From assembly GCA_934167935.1 (NCBI GenBank), contig CAKPMH010000012.1, positions 1 to 35,402 on the forward strand: a stretch of 35,402 bases of DNA. The letters are read 5' to 3'. Numbering within the stretch: position 1 is the stretch's first letter; each line of letters starts with the position of its first letter. This DNA is from an uncultured Bacilli bacterium (GTDB taxonomy: Bacteria; Bacillota_I; Bacilli_A; RF39; UBA660). The translations under genes and the position numbers were made by a program. This document shows positions 9,303 through 17,256 of this stretch, piece after piece. The notes beneath the pieces were generated by a model. The model worked only from the letters and a program-made list of their open reading frames with translations. It had not been told where the DNA came from and ran no database searches.

Positions 9303-10628
9303 ATGGAATTATCTTATTCACTACATTTAGGTAATGATAAAAACAAATCTATTAAAGCAAGACAAGAAGCAAAAAATACTCCATCAGGAACAACATCAAA
9401 GAATAATAATGCTATTCAAAATGTTAAGCAATTAGGAAAAGTTAATCATCATAATTTAAGACTATACGATAACAAACAAGAACTAATTAAAACTATTAAA
9501 GGTTCAAATGATATTACCAAAGATGTTAAAGAATTATATTTAGAATTATTTGATGAAGCAAGATTAGAATATAATAATAAACAAACTAGAGATGATAGAA
9601 AGATAGATAACTACTTTAATAAAATAAGTGATGACACTAAACATGATCTTGCTTGTGAGATAGTTATTGAACTTGGAAATATGGAATATTGGGATGATAA
9701 AAGTTTAGAATATAAATATCAAATGACACAAGTATTTGAACAACAACTTGAAGATTTAGAAGAAATAGTTCCAGATTTCTATATAGCAAATGCAACTATA
9801 CATTTTGATGAACATTCTCCTCATATGCATATAGTTGGAGTTCCAGTTAAAGAGAATTGTAAAACAGGTTTATCAAGACAAGTTGGTAAAACATCTATTT
9901 TCACAAAAGAATCATTAGTAGTTATACAAGATAAAATGAGAGAAAGATGTATTGATGAATTTAATGTTGCTTATGGCCTAGATTCAAAACTAAAAGAAAA
10001 GCAAAAAGGTAAAAATAGAGATATCACTTCATATGAAAGGAAAATCTTTAATGAAAGAGTTAAAGGTCTTAAACAAGAAATATCTAATCTTCAAAGTGAA
10101 GTATCTGATTTAGAAGATAATAAAGAATCTATCGATAAACAAATAACTAAACTTAATAAAGATAAAAACGATATATGTGATGAAATTGATAAAAAGAAAA
10201 AGATTAATAATAAAATTATTATTAAATCTAAAAATCAACTATGGGATGAGAATGAAAAATTAAAAGAAGAGAACGAAGATTTAAAAAGGTTAAACTATCA
10301 ATATGAAAATCAATATAAAAGTTTAAAAGAGAAAACTGATTATCTCATTTATCATTTGAATAAGGTATTAAAAAAATTACCTGAATTTATTAAAAATATT
10401 GTTGAAAGATTATTTAATTATAGTGGTTTAGATTTAAAATATTTTAAACAACAATATGATCCAGAAGTTAAAAGAAAAGAACAAAGTATATTTAAAGGAT
10501 TTAATTTATTTAATAAGAAAGAAATTGAAAAAGCAACTAAACATATTAACTATGAAATGGATGAATATGCGGAAGAATTTTATAACGATGAAAAAGATAA
10601 AGAAAAAGACGATGGCTTTGAGCTTTAA
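9303..10628 (+). CDS. Mob/Pre-family relaxase (mobilization protein)
   Basis: 441 residues, start supported by AGGGGGTG. The relaxase motif HFDEHSPHMH (about residues 167-176) matches the HxDExxPHxH metal-binding block of MobV/Mob_Pre proteins. HHNLRLYDN (about 48-56) is like the N-terminal HN-containing motif of the family, and the C-terminal half is a long coiled coil (about 235-350). In the family the protein cuts oriT, stays bound to the 5' end and is carried to a recipient by another element's conjugation machinery. No type IV secretion genes are in the window, so the element would be mobilizable rather than self-transmissible. Its stop codon lies in a bidirectional terminator shared with the convergent flavin reductase gene. 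Confidence 0.88.
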   Translation: MELSYSLHLGNDKNKSIKARQEAKNTPSGTTSKNNNAIQNVKQLGKVNHHNLRLYDNKQELIKTIKGSNDITKDVKELYLELFDEARLEYNNKQTRDDRKIDNYFNKISDDTKHDLACEIVIELGNMEYWDDKSLEYKYQMTQVFEQQLEDLEEIVPDFYIANATIHFDEHSPHMHIVGVPVKENCKTGLSRQVGKTSIFTKESLVVIQDKMRERCIDEFNVAYGLDSKLKEKQKGKNRDITSYERKIFNERVKGLKQEISNLQSEVSDLEDNKESIDKQITKLNKDKNDICDEIDKKKKINNKIIIKSKNQLWDENEKLKEENEDLKRLNYQYENQYKSLKEKTDYLIYHLNKVLKKLPEFIKNIVERLFNYSGLDLKYFKQQYDPEVKRKEQSIFKGFNLFNKKEIEKATKHINYEMDEYAEEFYNDEKDKEKDDGFEL

Positions 10629-10645
10629 GCTGTCGTCTTTAATTT
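10603..10645. terminator. Bidirectional terminator between relaxase and flavin reductase genes
   Basis: AAAGACGA (10605-10612) pairs with TCGTCTTT (10633-10640), and the stem extends inward through GGCTT/AAGCT pairs. Both convergent genes' stop codons (10626-10628 plus, 10625-10627 minus) lie in the loop. T-rich stretches flank it on both strands. Confidence 0.75.
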
Positions 10646-11158
10646 TTGTTTAATTGATTCAATTTTATTATCATAATTAATCTCGGATTCAAGGTCATTA
10701 TAACCTTCAAAATAATCTAAAAATTCAAATTCTTGAAATAACCATTCGCTTAATCCTTTAAAGTATTCTATTACATTGTTTATTTCTTCAGTATTTTCAT
10801 CTTTAGAAGTTTGACCAGTTAAGACTAAATAAACTCTTTTACCATCAAACAATTCATGATGATGATAAAAAGGATTCATTCTGTCAATTAGATTCTTTAA
10901 AATACCATTAATATTACTCATATACATTGGACTAGCTATAACAATTGTATCTGTATTTAGCAATTTTTGATATACGGAGTTAGTTATATAGTCATTTAAT
11001 ACACAATGCTTTTTAAGATTATTTTTACAACTATCACAACCAAGACAAAATTTCATCTCTTTGTTAGATAAAGATATCAAAGTATCATTATCACTTTTTA
11101 TATCATTTAATATTTTAAAACAATTTTTTTCTCTATTAGAAGCATTAATTAATAACAT
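10625..11158 (-). CDS. NAD(P)H-dependent FMN reductase / flavodoxin-fold oxidoreductase
   Basis: 177 residues. The start MLLINASNR is the first beta strand and phosphate-binding loop of the flavodoxin-like FMN reductases. The cysteine block FCLGCDSCKNN ... HCVLND follows the C-x2-C-x2-C-type cluster seen in iron-sulfur flavoproteins and related NAD(P)H oxidoreductases. IVIASPMYMSNINGILKNLIDR is the conserved SP-Y/P segment next to the flavin. It probably passes electrons from NAD(P)H to a quinone, flavin or other small acceptor; the substrate cannot be read from sequence. It lies 16 nt after the HAD gene and has its own AAAGGA site, so the two form an operon. It could be cargo of the mobile element, since the element's right end is unknown. 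Confidence 0.85.
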   Translation of the reverse strand: MLLINASNREKNCFKILNDIKSDNDTLISLSNKEMKFCLGCDSCKNNLKKHCVLNDYITNSVYQKLLNTDTIVIASPMYMSNINGILKNLIDRMNPFYHHHELFDGKRVYLVLTGQTSKDENTEEINNVIEYFKGLSEWLFQEFEFLDYFEGYNDLESEINYDNKIESIKQKLKTTA

Positions 11159-11174
11159 AAATCAATTTCCTTTC

Positions 11175-11969
11175 TTATTTTTTTAGGACTATAGCTTTAC
11201 TTAAATAGTTATAGATTCCATCGTCATCGTTTGACAAAGTAACAGCCTTAGTTTTTTCTTTAACAATTTCAATCGCATTACCCATAGCTACACCCATACC
11301 AACATTTTCAAGAAGTAGTAAGTCATTTTCTCCATCCCCGAAGAAAATAACTTCATCTAACGTAACAGACAAATCATTAGCTATTTTAGTTAAAGTAGTT
11401 AACTTATTTGTACCACTTTCATTTATAGTCAACCATAGTCTAGTATTCTTATCATCTGTATCCCTCATGGACACTACATTAACTGTATCTATGTTTTCAA
11501 GCACTATTTTTTTATAGTGAAGTAATTCTTCCTCAGTATCTAAGTAAACATTCATTCTTGCTATTTCTTCATCTATATCTTCAGGAGAATTTATATTTAC
11601 TCTTATCCCTTTAGGGTCATTAGCTCCCTTAATATAATATTTATTCAAAGATACATATTCACATTTAGCGTTCGTATTGTTAAATATACTTTCTATTTTC
11701 TTTAAATCACTTGCAGTAAGGACACCAAATGGTAATACTTCATTAGTTTTGCTGTTTAAAACAAAAGCTCCGTTATTTAATATAACATAATCAAATAAAT
11801 TTACATCAAGTACACTTTTAGTACTTGCTAAGTTTCTTGCAGTTATTCCAATAATGTAATAACCATTATCTCTACATTTTTCTAAAATGTTTTTAGTTCT
11901 TTCCGTAATTTTCTTATCACTTGTAAGTAGAGTGCCATCAAAATCCATTGAAATAATTTTATATGACAT
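11175..11969 (-). CDS. Cof-type HAD-IIB sugar-phosphate phosphatase
   Basis: 264 residues with all HAD motifs: MDFDGTLL (D9 nucleophile, D11 acid), GITARN (motif II), a lysine later in the cap/core boundary, and FFGDGENDLLLL (motif III/IV) with GVAMGNA. The cap is of the C2B (Cof) type. In the family these dephosphorylate sugar phosphates, FMN or other small phosphoesters, often promiscuously. First gene of a two-gene operon with the flavin reductase. GGTGAT lies before the ATG. The base composition looks a little less AT-extreme than the neighbouring chromosomal genes, which would suit acquisition with the mobile element, but this is not proof. Confidence 0.9.
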   Translation of the reverse strand: MSYKIISMDFDGTLLTSDKKITERTKNILEKCRDNGYYIIGITARNLASTKSVLDVNLFDYVILNNGAFVLNSKTNEVLPFGVLTASDLKKIESIFNNTNAKCEYVSLNKYYIKGANDPKGIRVNINSPEDIDEEIARMNVYLDTEEELLHYKKIVLENIDTVNVVSMRDTDDKNTRLWLTINESGTNKLTTLTKIANDLSVTLDEVIFFGDGENDLLLLENVGMGVAMGNAIEIVKEKTKAVTLSNDDDGIYNYLSKAIVLKK

Positions 11970-12027
11970 AATATCACCAACCTATATATAATTATATCAT
12001 TAATTTTGAAAATTTTAGCATTTCTAT

Positions 12028-12175
12028 TGGAAATAATTAAAACTTATGGTAAGATGTATATAGAAATTGATACTGATATGTATTAATTCCTAATTGTGAT
12101 GGGAAAGTTGTAAATAACTTAACCAATCGCTCCAATAAAAAAATAAAAAGTCTTGTTTTCAAGACTTTTTTTATT
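12028..12175 (+). ncRNA. Possible small RNA: promoter-like sites to terminator, no ORF
   Basis: TTGGAA (12028), 17 nt, then TAAGAT resembles a promoter on the plus strand. About 110 nt later a perfect 11-bp terminator follows (12145-12170). Between them no credible ORF is seen, but GATGG/CC-ATC around AAGTT/AACTT (about 12098-12127) can fold. I recognise no known riboswitch or sRNA family. The terminator may simply serve the minus-strand gene at 12204. Confidence 0.25.
12145..12175. terminator. Bidirectional terminator
   Basis: AAAAAGTCTTG (12145-12155), loop TTTT, CAAGACTTTTT (12160-12170), then further T. On the minus strand the hairpin is followed by TTTTTATTTTTTTATT, so it can also end transcription from the gene at 12204-12871. 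Confidence 0.8.
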
Positions 12176-12203
12176 TCTAAAAATTTATATTAAATTCAAT
12201 TTA

Positions 12204-12871
12204 TTATTTAATTTTTTTCTTCCACGAATCTTTTATCATATTTAATGAAAATTTAGGATTACCTTCATATTTTGTACCTACTAATTGTAAAACCACTAAA
12301 GACATTGCTTTTGAATAATAAGCTTTTAATAATTCTGTATTAAAATATTTTTTTCTTTTTTTAAATCACATAATTCTTTTAGATTATTTAATGCACAAAT
12401 TTTCTTTTTTGTCTCTGTATTATCTATTTCATCAACTTCTTTGTTAGCACGTGCTATTCTATCATCAATAAGAGTCATTTCATCACTATCTGAGTAAGCT
12501 AAAAAATCACGTATACTATCTGGGTAATCATTTATCATTTCTTTTATAATAGAAGCTAATTTTGGTGATGTTATTTCTGTTCCTTCAACAGCAACTGAAT
12601 CATCATGATAACCATAAACTAAATCTCTTGATGTATATCGATATATATTTTTTATATTTATATACATAGGATCTCTGTTTGGTAAACTTACATAATCATT
12701 AGAAACAAACTCATTATCTTTAAATACCACTCCAGATGGTACCGTAAATGTACCATCTATTTTATAACATGTATTTCTAACGATATCATTTAATAAATTT
12801 CCTAGTTCCACTTTATCTAAAAAAACTAAATAAATACCTTCGCACATATCATCTTTTTCTATAAATTCCAT
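12204..12871 (-). CDS. Hypothetical protein with apparent -1 frameshift near its 3' end
   Basis: The ORF opens at TTG 12892, but AGGAGGG lies about 6 nt before the ATG at 12869-12871 (MEFIEKDDMCEG). In that frame it stops at 12326 (LIQNY). In the -1 frame, coding continues without a break from the A-rich tract to TAA at 12204-12206 with a protein-like tail (LLKAYYSKAMSLVVLQLVG, YEGNPKFSL, IKDSWKKKIK). On the minus strand the junction holds two A7 runs (plus-strand T7 at 12348-12354 and 12356-12362), both classic slippage sites. Either a base was lost from a run, or ribosome/polymerase slippage makes a longer form. I do not recognise the family. The protein is acidic and soluble with no signal peptide. 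Confidence 0.6.
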
Positions 12872-13013
12872 ATAAACCCTCCTCACTTGCAATTATTATG
12901 CAGCATCTTTACAAAAAGTCAAGCTGAGCTTATTCATAAAAAACAAATAAAGGTATTGTAAATTTTAAAAAACATAGTATAATACGAATTATATCAAAAA
13001 GGGACTGACTAAT

Positions 13014-13823
13014 ATGGATATAAAAAACATAAAAAAACAAATATATGAAAAAAGCAATAATCAAATAGAAAAATATAAGGATGCTATTATAGATACATTT
13101 TCTGAATTTTATGGTGAAGAATATAGAGAAATTATAAAAGAAAGATATGAAAACATTAGTTTTTTATATTATATAAATGATTTTACTATATTTTATATAA
13201 TAAACAATTTAAAAAATAATAAAATGTTAGATAAAGCATATATGATTCCCTATTTAACATACTTAATTAAAAATAATTTATATAAAGTAGAAATTACACC
13301 AGAAAATTTTTACGAATTAGGCAAAAATAAAATCATAGGTGTATCTAATAATGATTTATTATCAAATGATTTACTTAAATATACAATTGCTACTACACTT
13401 AGAAAGGATAATGAATATCCCTATGAAGTAAATATATTATTAAATAATAATATAAAAAGAATAATTGCCCTACCTGTTTTTTCAGTTAATGATCATGATT
13501 TATTTCATGAATTAAATCATGCTATATGTTCAAGTTTAATTTATAAAGATAACGATGTATCTATTAAATGTGGAATTAATGCTAAAAATAAAACAATGGA
13601 AGTTATAAACGATTTAACATCAAATGAAATATATAATATATTTAGTGAAAAATATAAAACTAATATATTAAGTGATTACATCATGAAAGATGCCTTTTTA
13701 AATGAAAATATCGATTATTCATTAATTCAAAATTTTTATAAAGAAAATAAAAATATAATAAAAAAAATGCTTATTGAAGATTTAAAATATTCTGTTGATG
13801 ATAAATTAAATATAATAAAATAA
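13014..13823 (+). CDS. Unknown protein with HExxH metalloprotease-like motif
   Basis: 269 residues. HDLFHELNHAICSS gives HELNH at residues 165-169, matching the zinc-binding HExxH pattern. A following MEVINDLTSNEIY (about 195-207) offers acidic residues that could serve as the third ligand, as in gluzincin-type peptidases. The N-terminal half is helical and rich in Lys/Asn. No signal peptide or membrane helix is visible, so it should be cytoplasmic. A promoter (TTGTAA, 16 nt, TATAAT near 12957-12984) precedes it. It is one of few plus-strand genes outside the recognised mobile elements. The peptidase call rests on one motif and is tentative. Its 3' terminator appears split by the IS element directly downstream. 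Confidence 0.55.
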   Translation: MDIKNIKKQIYEKSNNQIEKYKDAIIDTFSEFYGEEYREIIKERYENISFLYYINDFTIFYIINNLKNNKMLDKAYMIPYLTYLIKNNLYKVEITPENFYELGKNKIIGVSNNDLLSNDLLKYTIATTLRKDNEYPYEVNILLNNNIKRIIALPVFSVNDHDLFHELNHAICSSLIYKDNDVSIKCGINAKNKTMEVINDLTSNEIYNIFSEKYKTNILSDYIMKDAFLNENIDYSLIQNFYKENKNIIKKMLIEDLKYSVDDKLNIIK

Positions 13824-13922
13824 AAAGAGATCAAGATTATAATACCTTTAAAGTTCACACTAAATAAAAAGAACCAAAATATGGTAAAATTTATTTAGAA
13901 AGAACTTTGGAGGTGTTTTTTC

Positions 13923-14207
13923 ATGGGTAAACATAAAAAATGGACTATAGAACAGAAGAAGAAAATAGTAAAAGAATTTAAAGATGGAGCTACAATTTCA
14001 TATTTGAACAATAAGTATGAAATATCAGGTTGTGGTACTATAAGTAGATGGAACAAGGAATACGATGAAGGAAGACTCGGTGTAGATAATAGAGGAAAAA
14101 GAAAGTCACAACAAGCAATAGATGATATAGATATATTAAAAAAATCCTATGCTCTTCTGATGGAAATCCGCTCTCAGCAAAAAAATAGAAAAATATCAAA
14201 TAATTGA
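13923..14207 (+). CDS. IS3-family transposase OrfA (HTH)
   Basis: 94 residues, GGAGGTG before ATG. The helix-turn-helix region (KKWTIEQKKKIVKEFKDG ... SYLNNKYEISGCGTISRWNKEY) binds the IS ends, and ILKKSYALLMEIRSQQ is the usual leucine-rich tail that runs into OrfB. It ends at TGA 14205-14207, the only TGA terminator read in this window. OrfB lies in the +1 frame, not the -1 frame normal for IS3 elements. Its frame is closed by TGA at 14158-14160, so the switch must occur after that, most likely at the A7 run 14179-14185. Removing one A there would fuse the two ORFs into one protein. Confidence 0.85.
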   Translation: MGKHKKWTIEQKKKIVKEFKDGATISYLNNKYEISGCGTISRWNKEYDEGRLGVDNRGKRKSQQAIDDIDILKKSYALLMEIRSQQKNRKISNN

Positions 14208-15045
14208 TAGATTAAAATTAGAATATCCGATAACACGAATATGTAGAGTTTTAAATGTAAAACGAAGAAGTTATTATAAATGGTTAAGCAAAGGGAAACC
14301 AATAGCTAATAATTTTAATCAAAAAATTGCTGATGTGATATCAGAAGAGCATGAAAATAATAAAGGGATTTATGGAACAATAAGATTAAAAAATGCAATA
14401 CAAAATAAATTAGATTTAGTATTAAATCATAAACTAATTAGAAGATATAAAAACATATTAGGTCTAGAGACTGTAAAAAGAACTAAAAAAGGTTTATCAG
14501 TTTCAAGGGCAAAAGAAAAGAACCTTATAAATAAGGCTCCATATCTAATTGAATGTAACTTTAATTCAGATATACCCAACCAAAAGTATTCATCTGATGT
14601 AAGCTATATAAAATGTAAAGATGGAACACTTTACCTATCAGCTATTAAAGATTACTTCAATACTGAAATTGTATCATTTTCTACGTCAAATTACAATGAT
14701 GTAGAGTTAATTAAGGAAAGTTACAAAAATTTAAAGCCAAATAAAAATGCGATAGTTAATACAGATCAAGGAGCAGTTTATTTTGCATATGAATACGTGG
14801 AATTAGCAAATAATATGGGATTTACAAGAAGTATGTCACACAGAGGACATTGCTGGGAAAATTGCCCTATAGAAAACTGGTTTATGCAATTAAAACATGA
14901 ATGGCTTTGTCAGTTTGATAAATTAACAAGACAGGAAGCAGTTGAAGAAATAAAAAAATACGTTCATTGGTATAACAACGAACGTATTCAAAAGAAATTA
15001 GGATACATGTCACCAGTACAGTATCGACTAAAATATTCAAATTAA
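14161..15045 (+). CDS. IS3-family transposase OrfB (DDE catalytic domain)
   Basis: The frame opens at 14161 after TGA, and the first in-frame ATG is only at 14335. The stretch before it is clearly coding (KYQIIDRLKLEYPI, RVLNVKRRSYYKWL is the HTH_21 region), so expression must come from OrfA by frame change or slippage. The integrase core has its DDE residues: SSDVSYIK (first Asp), NTDQGAVYF (second Asp) and ENCPIENWF (Glu), plus HWYNNERIQKKLGYMSP at the C-terminus. All catalytic residues are present, so the enzyme may be active if the fusion is made. A real indel in A7 would instead make this an inactive copy. Confidence 0.85.
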   Translation, partial: WKSALSKKIEKYQIIDRLKLEYPITRICRVLNVKRRSYYKWLSKGKPIANNFNQKIADVISEEHENNKGIYGTIRLKNAIQNKLDLVLNHKLIRRYKNILGLETVKRTKKGLSVSRAKEKNLINKAPYLIECNFNSDIPNQKYSSDVSYIKCKDGTLYLSAIKDYFNTEIVSFSTSNYNDVELIKESYKNLKPNKNAIVNTDQGAVYFAYEYVELANNMGFTRSMSHRGHCWENCPIENWFMQLKHEWLCQFDKLTRQEAVEEIKKYVHWYNNERIQKKLGYMSPVQYRLKYSN

Positions 15046-15100
15046 TATATATTTTTATTTAGTGTGTACTTGACAGGTACTAGTATCCAAATCTCTTTTT

Positions 15101-15565
15101 TTAATAACCAAGTTTTTTTACAAAATCTTTAATAGAATCTTTATAACTATCGTTTACTCTTACATATAATAAAGTATTATCAACCCTACAAAGATACATA
15201 TAATAACCTGAACTTGTTAATGCGTATTTTGAATAATTTCCCATATTTGATGATGATTCAGATGATGAAGAACCTTTATAACCTTCAAACGTTTTTTTAT
15301 TAGTATTAAACATTTGTGTTGCACTATCATTACTATCTAAAACATAAAATTCAAGTTGATACTCACTATTATGCTGTGCAACATAGGCTTCTTTAACTGA
15401 ATCATAAGCTGAATATTGATTTTTAACATCTGATACTATGTAATCATTACTTTCAGCTATCGATTTAAAATCACTTGATGAAGCCACTTTTTTATTACCA
15501 CATCCAGTTAAAGTAATAAGCATTAAAAAACATATAGAAATTAAAAATATATTTTTTCGTTTCAT
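15101..15565 (-). CDS. Putative lipoprotein of unknown function
   Basis: AAGGAGG precedes the ATG at 15563-15565, giving 154 residues; a longer ORF start at 15586 is not supported. MKRKNIFLISICFLMLITL then TGCGNKK is a signal peptide with lipobox LTGC, so the mature protein should be lipid-anchored outside the membrane. The mature part has alternating beta/alpha character (YQLEFYVLDSNDSATQMF), a serine-rich loop (SSSSESSSN) and a C-terminal YVRVNDSYKDSIKDFVKKLG. I cannot assign a family with confidence. The stop overlaps the right arm of the terminator hairpin interrupted by the IS. Confidence 0.75.
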   Translation of the reverse strand: MKRKNIFLISICFLMLITLTGCGNKKVASSSDFKSIAESNDYIVSDVKNQYSAYDSVKEAYVAQHNSEYQLEFYVLDSNDSATQMFNTNKKTFEGYKGSSSSESSSNMGNYSKYALTSSGYYMYLCRVDNTLLYVRVNDSYKDSIKDFVKKLGY

Positions 15566-15627
15566 TATATACCTCCTTATCTTCATTACTTATTATATCA
15601 AATTTAAAAAAAATATTAAATAAAAAA

Positions 15628-16353
15628 TTATCTAAATTTTACTTTAGTTAATTTTTTATTTTCTTCTGTTAACATATCTATATTAGTATCATTTAAATCT
15701 TTTCTTTGATTTACATACATATTTTGTTCAAAATTAATTGCATTTGATTTTATACTTAATTTTTTACTATTAATAATAGAAGATGAAATGGCTATTTTTT
15801 CAGGGCAATATATAGAAACAAAAACACTTGGATTATCTAACACATTTAATTCATTAATCTTAATTTTTTTAGAAGCATAAAAAGAAATTTCAGAACAATT
15901 TTCTAACTTAGCAACTGTTAAATTATTAATATATAAATTTTTTACAGATAAACCCATATAGCTAGTCTTTTCATTTGAATTAATTATAACATTTGATAAA
16001 TAACAAGTTCCCTGATAATTACTTATTCTAAATCCATTAAAAATACTATTTCTAATAATAATTGTACAATTACTACCATCAACAGAAAAATGAATATTAT
16101 CATTTAAATTTATTCCATCAAAAACATATATTACTGGTTTATCAAGATTATATTTTTTAATTTTTGAAATATGTTTTTCATCTAAATTATCAAGATTATT
16201 CATAATCACAAAATTTTTATCTTTAAATATTTTATTATCTACATAACATATAAAATTATCTTCAGTTTCTTTTACTTTACCCATATTATTTGTAATAATA
16301 CCTATTAAACAATTTCTATATTTATTAAGTATTTGATTCTTTATTTTATCCAT
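15628..16353 (-). CDS. Hypothetical protein, beta-helix-like
   Basis: 241 residues, AGGGGGAC before the ATG. The central part (about 70-205) is a run of short beta strands separated by Asn/Ser/Cys turns (IHFSVDGSNCTIIIRNS, CYLSNVIINS, LYINNLTVAKLENC, ISFYASKKIKIN), which is the look of a right-handed beta-helix. No signal peptide or membrane segment is visible, so a cytoplasmic location is likely. There are no catalytic motifs I can name and the family is not recognised. Gene lies about 60 nt upstream of the lipoprotein gene on the same strand, so they may share a transcript. Confidence 0.6.
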   Translation of the reverse strand: MDKIKNQILNKYRNCLIGIITNNMGKVKETEDNFICYVDNKIFKDKNFVIMNNLDNLDEKHISKIKKYNLDKPVIYVFDGINLNDNIHFSVDGSNCTIIIRNSIFNGFRISNYQGTCYLSNVIINSNEKTSYMGLSVKNLYINNLTVAKLENCSEISFYASKKIKINELNVLDNPSVFVSIYCPEKIAISSSIINSKKLSIKSNAINFEQNMYVNQRKDLNDTNIDMLTEENKKLTKVKFR

Positions 16354-16410
16354 AATTTGTCCCCCTGTAATGGAAAATATTATAACATAATAAATTTAAA
16401 ATAGCTACTT

Positions 16411-16795
16411 TTATTTAATTTTTTTTAATTTCTTTTTGATAATTTTTTTATTTAATTTTAAACATTCTAGTGAATTATTCATTTGTGATGCTTTTATTAC
16501 ATCACTTGACAAACAATTATATATTAATTAAACGTTTTAAATTGAAAGGTTCTTCTAAAAAAAAATAAATTTCTTTCTTTTCATTACTTCCTATAAAATA
16601 CATTTTATTATTATCATCATATCTTAATGTTGCATAAACATCAAAAGCTTCACTTTCTATTTTATCTAAATTAGATTTTATCATCAAACAAAATTCTTTT
16701 AAATTATCCAATTTAACCATTTTAATATCTTTATTACATAAATAAGTATATAATAAGCCTAAATAATATAAATTCTTACTATAAACTCTAGTCAT
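16411..16795 (-). pseudogene. Frameshifted paralog of the gene at 21942-22523
   Basis: The ORF opens at 16837, but AAAGGTG precedes ATG codons at 16798 and 16795; 16795 has the better spacing. The frame stops at 16517 (LKRLINI). In the +1 frame, coding continues as CLSSDVIKASQMNNSLECLK to TAA 16411-16413. The intact protein at 21942 has LLYSYEATRGK near its start and SVIKASQQENALNALGLKKE about 83 residues later. Here LLYTYLCNKD and SDVIKASQMNNSLECL are 86 residues apart once the frames are joined. So this is a diverged copy with a one-base frameshift between about 16517 and 16525, shorter at the C-terminus. Function unknown. The shorter product might still be made. Confidence 0.65.
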
Positions 16796-16840
16796 CATAT
16801 CACCTTTTAATAATTTCAAATATATATTATTATACAATAA

Positions 16841-16876
16841 AAAATGAAATTAGTATAATTATATCTAATTTCATTA
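16841..16876 (-). terminator. Terminator after the 57-residue gene
   Basis: AATGAAATTAG (16843-16853) pairs perfectly with CTAATTTCATT (16865-16875). On the minus strand TTTTTATTG follows, just downstream of the stop at 16887. Confidence 0.75.
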
Positions 16877-16886
16877 TTAATATATT

Positions 16887-17060
16887 TTACATATACTTTT
16901 CTATTATTTCTTTTTCAGTAGGAACAATTTTACTTCCATTAATAACATACTTGCATTCATCATCTAATACTAATATAATGCTGAATATTTCTTCATCATA
17001 TTTAATATTTAAATCATCTATGAATTTTTTAAGTTCTTCCCCTTTTAATATTTTACTCAT
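16887..17060 (-). CDS. Small hypothetical protein (57 residues)
   Basis: AAGGAGG lies 7 nt before the ATG at 17058-17060 (MSKILKGEELKKFIDDLN). The longer reading to 17126 has no such signal. It has a helical N-terminus and two short beta strands (EIFSIILVLDD, CKYVINGSKI), then a helix. No family recognised. It sits between the Der terminator and its own terminator, so it is transcribed separately or by readthrough from der. Confidence 0.6.
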   Translation of the reverse strand: MSKILKGEELKKFIDDLNIKYDEEIFSIILVLDDECKYVINGSKIVPTEKEIIEKYM

Positions 17061-17222
17061 AATAAAACCTCCTTCATATACATTAAAACATAAAATAAAT
17101 TTATTTACAAATGACACTTTTAACATATTTTTAGGGTTTTAAATATTAAAAATTTGATATTTGTATAAGCAAATTTTAAAAATTTATAATAAATAATAAT
17201 CAAAAATACCAAAATTATATAA

Positions 17223-17256
17223 ATTAAAAAAAATAATTTGTTTTTTAACAAATTAT
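17223..17256 (-). terminator. Terminator of der
   Basis: ATAATTTGTT (17233-17242), loop TTTT, AACAAATTAT (17247-17256). On the minus strand a run of eight T follows. It starts immediately after the der stop codon. Confidence 0.85.

Larger units (their letters stand above)
13840..15082 (+). mobile_element. IS3-family insertion sequence (IS150-like)
   Basis: Two overlapping transposase ORFs are flanked by imperfect inverted repeats: left TAATACCTTTAAAGTTCACA onward (13840-13867), right the complement read from 15082 (TAGTACCTGTCAAGTACACA and on). They share ACACTAAATAAAAA at their inner ends. Exact tips and the target duplication are uncertain. The flanks AAAAAGAGAT (13822-13831) and ATCTCTTTTT (15091-15100) are perfect complements, so the element appears to sit in the loop of a former terminator hairpin. 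Confidence 0.85.

Noticed and set aside
10456..10653. Plus-strand ORF overlapping the relaxase 3' end
   Set aside because: It is a different frame of the same coding region with no start signal.
13836..15086. Target-site duplication of the IS element
   Set aside because: TAT occurs at both outer flanks in one choice of ends, but the inverted-repeat tips do not line up symmetrically, so it is not secure.
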